The notes below the pieces were generated by a model that was given only the letters and a program-made list of their open reading frames with translations, was not told where the DNA came from and did not search any database. From positions 1 through 28,208 of the forward strand of contig JAQGOE010000112.1 in the NCBI GenBank assembly GCA_028293725.1: a stretch of DNA of 28,208 bases, written 5' to 3'. The DNA comes from Gammaproteobacteria bacterium. GTDB lineage: Bacteria > Pseudomonadota > Gammaproteobacteria > Steroidobacterales > Steroidobacteraceae. Positions 23,861 to 28,208 of this stretch are shown piece by piece (within the stretch, counting starts at the first letter, position 1; each line of letters opens with the position of its first letter). The translations under genes and the position numbers were made by a program.

Positions 23861-23872
23861 CGAACCGGTTCG
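23861..23872. promoter_or_regulatory. 12-bp palindrome CGAACCGGTTCG between DUF2244 and coxB
   Basis: A perfect, loop-free 12-base palindrome 7 bases after the DUF2244 stop on the minus strand. Its form suits a dimeric DNA-binding protein. It may mark an internal promoter/operator for the oxidase structural genes. The regulator is unknown. Confidence 0.3.
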
Positions 23873-23879
23873 ACCTCAG

Positions 23880-24374
23880 TTACAGGGAGGGCGACTCATT
23901 TATGTGGCCGACCAGACGTTGCAGCCGCAACGCCAGTCCACGCCGCTCTGCTTCTGTCAGGAAGCTGCCCAGCTCGCATTGACGGCCGTGCGACTCGATC
24001 GTGAGCCGGCTCGGATGCAAGCGCGACGCGGGGCGGCGAAGTTTAACCTGCGCCCAATGACGGGGGAACACGACTTGTGAGCAATAGGCGCGATCGCGGG
24101 ACTCCACGCTCACGTCCGCGTCGCTGACGGTGATCGTCTGCCGGTGAAAGCGGCGGCCGAGACTCGTCTTCAGCGCCCAGCCGAGCACGATCATCTCGAG
24201 TCCGGCGAACGGCAGCACAGGCCAGAAACCTTGAATCGCCAGCATTCCCGCAACCGCAAAAGAGATGAAACACAAGCTGCCAAAAAACATCACCGCTTGC
24301 CGAACGCTCAATGAGCAGTTCGGGCAGATCTCGATTCGCAGCAGTCCTGCGCCGGCATGACCCAAAGCGACCAT
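23880..24374 (-). CDS. DUF2244 membrane protein
   Basis: 164 residues with a short N-terminal strand segment carrying PNCSLSVRQ (family form PNRSLS), two adjacent membrane helices (about residues 27-47 and 50-66, MFFGSLCFISFAVAGMLAIQ and PVLPFAGLEMIVLGWAL) and a soluble C-terminal half of alternating strands (ITVSDADVSVESR...VKLRRPASRLHPSRLTIESHGRQCELGSFLTEAERRGLALRLQRLV). This is the DUF2244 layout. The family regularly lies just upstream of coxB in gammaproteobacteria (PA0104). Function unknown; an oxidase assembly or regulatory role is inferred. The ribosome-binding site is weak. Confidence 0.85.
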   Translation of the reverse strand: MVALGHAGAGLLRIEICPNCSLSVRQAVMFFGSLCFISFAVAGMLAIQGFWPVLPFAGLEMIVLGWALKTSLGRRFHRQTITVSDADVSVESRDRAYCSQVVFPRHWAQVKLRRPASRLHPSRLTIESHGRQCELGSFLTEAERRGLALRLQRLVGHINESPSL

Positions 24375-24403
24375 CGGGGACTATCGGGACGGGTGGAACG
24401 ACG

Positions 24404-24431
24404 ATGGTAGCGCAAGGAAACTTTTATTCAA
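24404..24431 (-). promoter_or_regulatory. Possible sigma-70 promoter for the oxidase operon
   Basis: On the minus strand, TTGAAT (24431-24426) and TACCAT (24409-24404) are separated by 16 bases and lie 30 bases before the DUF2244 start, in the 66-base gap after bioD. The match to consensus is moderate. If real, it lets the oxidase genes be expressed independently of the biotin operon. Confidence 0.35.
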
Positions 24432-24440
24432 GACAGAAAC

Positions 24441-25139
24441 TTACGCGTTCCTGCTGTGATTGGGATGAAACAGATGGTTGGCCGCTTCGTGGAGGGCGAG
24501 AGGTGCCGCGATGGCGGCCAGCTCCAGCACCACTGCGAGCGGCGCTGCGCCGAGCTGCTTGGCGAGCGTCTCTAAATTTTCTTTTTGGCGGGACATCCCG
24601 GGGTCGATGGTGTTCGCGATCCACCCGGCGAACTGTGCACCGTGCGACTCGATGGCGAGCTTTGTCAGGAGCGCGTGGTTGATGCAGCCGAGGCGCACGC
24701 CGACGACCAGCAGCACGGGGAGGTTGAGGGTGGCGGCGAGGTCTCTGATGCTGATGCGGGGGCCCAAGGGCGCCAGCCAGCCGCCCGCGCCTTCCACCAC
24801 GATGACGTCGGCGGAGGCGGCGAGTGTGTCGAAGTTGCGGCGGATACGGGCCGTATCTACAGCAATACAGGCCTCTTCTGCCGCGATATGGGGCGAAATG
24901 GCCGGTTCAAAGCAGTACGGGTTGACCTGGTCATATGGCGCTGCGACATTCGAGGCGGCCATGAGGGTCAGGGCGTCTTCGTTGCGCAATCCTTGGGGCG
25001 TACGGTGCGATCCCGAGGCGACGGGCTTCATGACGGCCACGCGCTGGCCTTGTGCTACGAGTGCGCGGACGAGGGCTGCGGCGACGACGGTTTTGCCTAC
25101 GCCGGTGTCGGTGCCGGTGATGAAGACTCCCGGCGTCAT
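24441..25139 (-). CDS. bioD: Dethiobiotin synthetase
   Basis: ATP-dependent ligase that closes the ureido ring of dethiobiotin from DAPA and CO2, the penultimate step of biotin synthesis. It has 232 residues. The P-loop variant GTDTGVGKT is at residues 9-17. KPVASGS carries the substrate Lys, and VEGAGGWLAPLG is the second conserved block. Its start overlaps the bioC stop (ATGA), making it the last gene of the bioF-H-C-D operon. Confidence 0.96.
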   Translation of the reverse strand: MTPGVFITGTDTGVGKTVVAAALVRALVAQGQRVAVMKPVASGSHRTPQGLRNEDALTLMAASNVAAPYDQVNPYCFEPAISPHIAAEEACIAVDTARIRRNFDTLAASADVIVVEGAGGWLAPLGPRISIRDLAATLNLPVLLVVGVRLGCINHALLTKLAIESHGAQFAGWIANTIDPGMSRQKENLETLAKQLGAAPLAVVLELAAIAAPLALHEAANHLFHPNHSRNA

Positions 25140-26041
25140 TTGTTACTGCGCCGTCGGATGGCTCCGGGTGCAATTCGGGCTTCGCCGCCTACTAGCGCGC
25201 TGGCGGGCCGGCCCGCGGCGCCCCAAGCGACTCCGTAAACAACTTCGTACGTGGCAGGCAGTCGGCCGTCGCGACGGAATGCCTCGTAAGCGAGTTGCAT
25301 ACGCTTCAGCCGCGCGCGTCCCAGGAGTCCGCGCGGGCGGCCCGCTGTCACGTTGTGGGCCCCGATCGCCTTGAGGTCGCGCATCAGCGCGACGGCGTCC
25401 GGGTAGGTCACTTCCATGCGATCGACATCCAACACCGGTTCGGACAGGCCTGCGCGCACCAACGCGTCGCCTACGTCGTGCATGTCAGTAAAGTGATTGA
25501 CGTGATTGTAGATGTGTGGCGTACCTTCGTCGGCTTCCGCCCACGCGCTGCGCAGTTCTCTGAGCGTGTCCGGTCCGAAGGTGCTGAACGCGAACAGGCC
25601 GTCGGGTTTGAGTATGCGCCTGATTTCGGCAAACGCCGGGTCGGGTGGCTCGCACCATTGCAACATCAAACTGCTGACCACTACATCCACGGACGCAGCG
25701 GCGATGGGGAGCCGCACCGCGTCGCCGCAAACGCGCTCGAAGCGCCGAAAGAAGGCCTGGTGTTTGCGTGCCTCGCGGAGCATCCCGGGGGCGAGGTCCA
25801 ACGCGACGACCACGGAGCGGCGATAGCGTTTTTTCAACTCGCCGGTCATGCGGCCGGTGCCTGCGCCCAGGTCGAGTATCACGCCGGGGGCGAAGTTGAA
25901 GGGTTCTAGCCTGCTGATCAACTCGTCGGCGACGCGCGCCTGCAGTACCGCGGCGGCCTCGTAGGTGAGGCTCGCGCGATCGAACGACGCGCGTACCCCG
26001 GGGCGGTCGAGGCGGAAGGGCTCTGCGTCGTCAGCGGTCAT
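25136..26041 (-). CDS. bioC: Malonyl-ACP O-methyltransferase
   Basis: SAM-dependent methyltransferase that caps malonyl-ACP so that fatty-acid enzymes can build the pimeloyl moiety of biotin. It has 301 residues. The N-terminus RASFDRASLTYEAAAVLQ is typical of BioC. The SAM motif ILDLGAGTGRMTGEL is at about residues 55-69, and VDVVVSSLMLQWCEPPDPAFAEIRRILKPDGLFAFSTFGPDTLREL is the characteristic middle block. Both ends overlap neighbours as ATGA (bioH before it, bioD after it), implying translational coupling. Confidence 0.95.
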   Translation of the reverse strand: MTADDAEPFRLDRPGVRASFDRASLTYEAAAVLQARVADELISRLEPFNFAPGVILDLGAGTGRMTGELKKRYRRSVVVALDLAPGMLREARKHQAFFRRFERVCGDAVRLPIAAASVDVVVSSLMLQWCEPPDPAFAEIRRILKPDGLFAFSTFGPDTLRELRSAWAEADEGTPHIYNHVNHFTDMHDVGDALVRAGLSEPVLDVDRMEVTYPDAVALMRDLKAIGAHNVTAGRPRGLLGRARLKRMQLAYEAFRRDGRLPATYEVVYGVAWGAAGRPASALVGGEARIAPGAIRRRSNK

Positions 26042-26859
26042 GACGGGAGTTCGCCTCGCAGGAACGCGCTGACTAACGCGGCGAATTCCGCGGTGTGCGA
26101 TAGAAATGGGGCGTGCGCGGCGCGACGAATTTCAACATACCGCGCGTCGGGCAACGCTTCCGTGAGCGCCCGCGATGCGCCGGGCAGTGTCACCCGATCG
26201 TATTGGCCGGCTATGACCAGCGTCGGTGCGCGCACCAAGTTCAACATCGGGCGGAGGTCGCTGTTTTCCAGCGTGGCCAGGCCCGTAACGAGCGCTTTGG
26301 GGTGCGCCTCGCCATGGGCGAACAGAGACGCTTGCAGATCGGCCAGCACCTTCTCGCTCGCCACGCTGCCACGCACCTGCAGCTCGAGAAAATCGTTTAC
26401 GGTGCGCTTGTAGTTGGTCCTGAGCTGAGTCGCCATTTTCTCGAGCGCCGTGGCCGGCATGCCAAAGGGCCAATCCGCGCTCGCCGCGAACCGCGGCGTG
26501 GTGGCAATCAGCACCAGGCGCTCGACGCTGCCGGGAAACGCCGCGGCCAGATCCAGCGCGATCTGGCCCCCGAGGGACCAACCTAACAGCGAGTATCGAT
26601 TCGAGAGCGGCTCCAGCGCCGTATGTACCTGCCAGGCCTGCGCCGCGGGCGTACTCGCCTTGGGATTCCACGGGCTGCGACCGTGGCCGGGAAGATCGAC
26701 GGTGATGATCCGAAAAGAGCTCGCCAGCTCGCGGATGAGGCCGTCCCAGACGCGTAGGTTGAGTCCCCAGCCGTGCAGGAGCACGAGATCGGGGCCGCTG
26801 CCGTGTGTTTCGACGTACAGGCTGCCTGCGGGCGTTGGGTTGGGATCTGGATTACTCAT
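26038..26859 (-). CDS. bioH: Pimeloyl-ACP methyl ester esterase
   Basis: Alpha/beta-hydrolase that removes the methyl group from pimeloyl-ACP methyl ester, ending chain elongation in biotin synthesis. It has 273 residues from the ATG at 26859; a TTG three codons upstream is an alternative. The oxyanion region is LLHGWGLNLRVW, the nucleophile elbow GWSLGG has Ser95, and the catalytic His is in RRAAHAPFLSH. The catalytic Asp is probably in AGQYDRVT. The start overlaps the bioF end by 8 bases, and the stop overlaps bioC (ATGA). This position between bioF and bioC is the standard gammaproteobacterial arrangement and supports BioH over other hydrolases. Confidence 0.94.
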   Translation of the reverse strand: MSNPDPNPTPAGSLYVETHGSGPDLVLLHGWGLNLRVWDGLIRELASSFRIITVDLPGHGRSPWNPKASTPAAQAWQVHTALEPLSNRYSLLGWSLGGQIALDLAAAFPGSVERLVLIATTPRFAASADWPFGMPATALEKMATQLRTNYKRTVNDFLELQVRGSVASEKVLADLQASLFAHGEAHPKALVTGLATLENSDLRPMLNLVRAPTLVIAGQYDRVTLPGASRALTEALPDARYVEIRRAAHAPFLSHTAEFAALVSAFLRGELPS

Positions 26860-28069
26860 CGGCGGCAACTTCGCTTCCGTGTCGGGCCGGTTCGCCGGCG
26901 TGTTTACGAATCCGGCTCAAACTTTCGATGAGCGCATCCACTTGCTGTTCGGTGTGGGCCGCCGAGAGAGTTACCCGGAGGCGTTCGCTCCCGCGTGGAA
27001 CGGTGGGTGCGCGAATCGCAACCACTCGGAAGCCGGCGCCTAGCAGTTCCTGTTGAGCTTGCAGCGCTGCCTCCGAGCTGCCGATCATCACCGGCTGAAT
27101 GGGGGTGCTGGAGTCTAGTAGCGCCACGCCCGCCTCGCGCGCTTGCTTGCGAAATCGCGCGGTGAGCGCTAGTACTCGCTCGCGGCGCCAGGGCTCGCGC
27201 TGCGCGATTTCGAGGGCCTTTCGAGTGGCGGCGGCTACGGGTTGGGGCAAAGCCGTCGTGTAGATGTAGGGTCGCGCTTTCTGGACCAGGAACTCGATGA
27301 GATCGCGCGACCCGGCGACGAAAGCGCCGAATGATCCGAAGGCCTTTCCCAGTGTGCCGATCAACACGGGCACCTCGTCGCTGGTCACTCCGCAATGCTC
27401 GAGCGAGCCGCGGCCCGTGTTACCCAACACGCCAATGCCGTGCGCATCGTCGACCACGAGCCACGCCTTGCGCTCGGCGGCAGACTTAGCGAGTTCTCTG
27501 AGCGGCGCAACGTCACCGTCCATGCTGAACACACCGTCGGTGGCCACTACGGTGGCCTCCTCGGGGCTTTCATCGAGCATTCGCTCCGCGGCGGCGGCGT
27601 CCCCATGGGGATAGCGCTTGAAGCGTGCTCCGGAAAGCAGCGCACCATCAATGATGGATGCATGGCTGAGACGATCGAGAAGTACCAACTCGCCACGGCC
27701 GGCTAGCGCGGTCAGCACGCCGAGGTTGGCCATGTAGCCCGTCGAAAAAAGAAGAGCGCGCTCGCGGCCGACAAAGGCGGCAAGCTCCTCCTCCAACCGC
27801 GCGTGCTCGACACCGTGACCGGTGACGAGATGCGACGCTCCGCTTCCCGCGCCAGTTCGCAATGCGCAGGCGCTCATCGCCGCCGCGATCGCCGGATGGT
27901 GCGCGAGCCCGAGATAGTCGTTGCTGCTGAAATCGACGAGCGTTCGGCCATCCACAGCCGTAACGATGCGATTGCCCGCTTCCACGAACCCGTCAACGGT
28001 GGTGCGTCGGCGTGTTAGGTGCTGGGCCTCGATCTCAGACAGCACTCCGCCAAGTGGCTGGCGTTTCAT
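26852..28069 (-). CDS. bioF: 8-Amino-7-oxononanoate synthase
   Basis: PLP enzyme of the alpha-oxoamine synthase family that condenses pimeloyl-ACP (or -CoA) with alanine to give KAPA, the first committed ring-building step of biotin. It has 405 residues. SSNDYLGLAHHP near the N-terminus, GSGASHLVTGHGVEHARLE, VVDDAHGIGVLG (Asp208 and His210 at the cofactor ring) and GTLGKAFGSFGAF (Schiff-base Lys242) are diagnostic. The C-terminus is extended by about 15 residues past the fold and ends in GSEVAADE, overlapping bioH. No bioB is visible in the 139 bases to its right. Confidence 0.96.
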   Translation of the reverse strand: MKRQPLGGVLSEIEAQHLTRRRTTVDGFVEAGNRIVTAVDGRTLVDFSSNDYLGLAHHPAIAAAMSACALRTGAGSGASHLVTGHGVEHARLEEELAAFVGRERALLFSTGYMANLGVLTALAGRGELVLLDRLSHASIIDGALLSGARFKRYPHGDAAAAERMLDESPEEATVVATDGVFSMDGDVAPLRELAKSAAERKAWLVVDDAHGIGVLGNTGRGSLEHCGVTSDEVPVLIGTLGKAFGSFGAFVAGSRDLIEFLVQKARPYIYTTALPQPVAAATRKALEIAQREPWRRERVLALTARFRKQAREAGVALLDSSTPIQPVMIGSSEAALQAQQELLGAGFRVVAIRAPTVPRGSERLRVTLSAAHTEQQVDALIESLSRIRKHAGEPARHGSEVAADE

Positions 28070-28208
28070 GTGTCGCGCGCACGAATCACGACCTTTGCGA
28101 GCGGGTCAGTCATGCGGTGTGGCGTGCCACAGGGCGATGCACGGCGGTTGGGCGCTGCGTGTTGGCTGGCGCGTTTGTCACGCGCTTGCCAATGCGGTCA
28201 TGGCGGTG
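28070..28208. other. Right-edge flank upstream of bioF, no gene assigned
   Basis: 139 bases with no convincing gene. On the minus strand a frame open from the edge ends with TGA at 28112-28110 after about 32 codons (ending RPVARHTA) and could be the 3' end of an upstream gene such as bioB, but it shows no bioB-like residues. Another minus-strand frame ends in a TGA overlapping the bioF ATG (ATGA), but it has an in-frame stop near the edge. A plus-strand frame from the ATG overlapping 28068-28070 is open to the edge with no recognised motif. Confidence 0.4.

Noticed and set aside
21209..24004. 931-codon plus-strand open frame antisense to coxA and coxB
   Set aside because: It is a shadow frame produced by GC-rich codon use in the opposite strand. 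Its translation is rich in Arg, His, Asp and Glu without any domain, and the minus-strand genes are unmistakable.
28110..28208. 3' end of bioB at the right edge
   Set aside because: A minus-strand frame is open from the edge for about 32 codons, but its Arg/His/Pro-rich residues do not resemble a biotin synthase C-terminus.

Overview
This GC-rich 28 kb window looks like chromosomal core DNA of an aerobic gammaproteobacterium. The layout DUF2244-ctaC-ctaD-small protein-ctaG-ctaE / divergent DUF2909 / SURF1-Sco-like-ctaA-ctaB closely follows the aa3 oxidase cluster I recall from Pseudomonas, and a bioF-bioH-bioC-bioD operon sits directly upstream of it. A GC-rich lineage in or near Xanthomonadales/Nevskiales/Steroidobacterales is my best guess; this is inference, since no rRNA or other phylogenetic marker is present.

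Left part (1-5.8 kb). The window opens with a perfect 18-bp inverted repeat. A plus-strand pair follows: an OppA-type peptide-binding lipoprotein and a Tat-exported class-V PLP enzyme. The 3' end of the PLP gene overlaps, tail to tail, the end of minus-strand otsA (trehalose-6-phosphate synthase). otsA is preceded in a probable operon by a CheD-like protein whose catalytic cysteine has become alanine. A ~300-bp promoter region separates these from a plus-strand two-CBS-domain protein.

Middle (5.8-16 kb). On the minus strand lie trkA-trkH (potassium uptake), uvrD (DNA helicase II), an AI-2E/PerM-family permease, and a translationally coupled pair of a secreted TPR protein and a di-haem cytochrome c peroxidase (MauG type). 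The peroxidase leader carries an out-of-frame tandem repeat. gloB (glyoxalase II) follows on the minus strand. It is divergent from a plus-strand pair made of an unrecognised 146-residue protein and a pirin in which two of the four usual metal-binding histidines are glutamine.

Right part (16-28.2 kb). The minus strand encodes almost without pause biotin synthesis (bioF, bioH, bioC, bioD), then an aa3-type cytochrome c oxidase with its assembly factors: haem O/A synthesis (ctaB, ctaA), copper delivery (ctaG, a Sco-like protein), SURF1, a DUF2244 protein and a 46-residue membrane protein. Many junctions are ATGA/GTGA/TGATG overlaps, implying translational coupling. A DUF2909 protein is the only plus-strand gene inside the oxidase locus and splits it into two blocks.

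I saw no tRNA, rRNA, CRISPR array, transposase, integrase or phage gene. The most unusual items are the cysteine-less CheD-like protein next to otsA, the lipoprotein/Tat-PLP-enzyme pair, the repeat-derived leader of the di-haem peroxidase, the glutamine-substituted pirin and the terminal inverted repeat at base 1.
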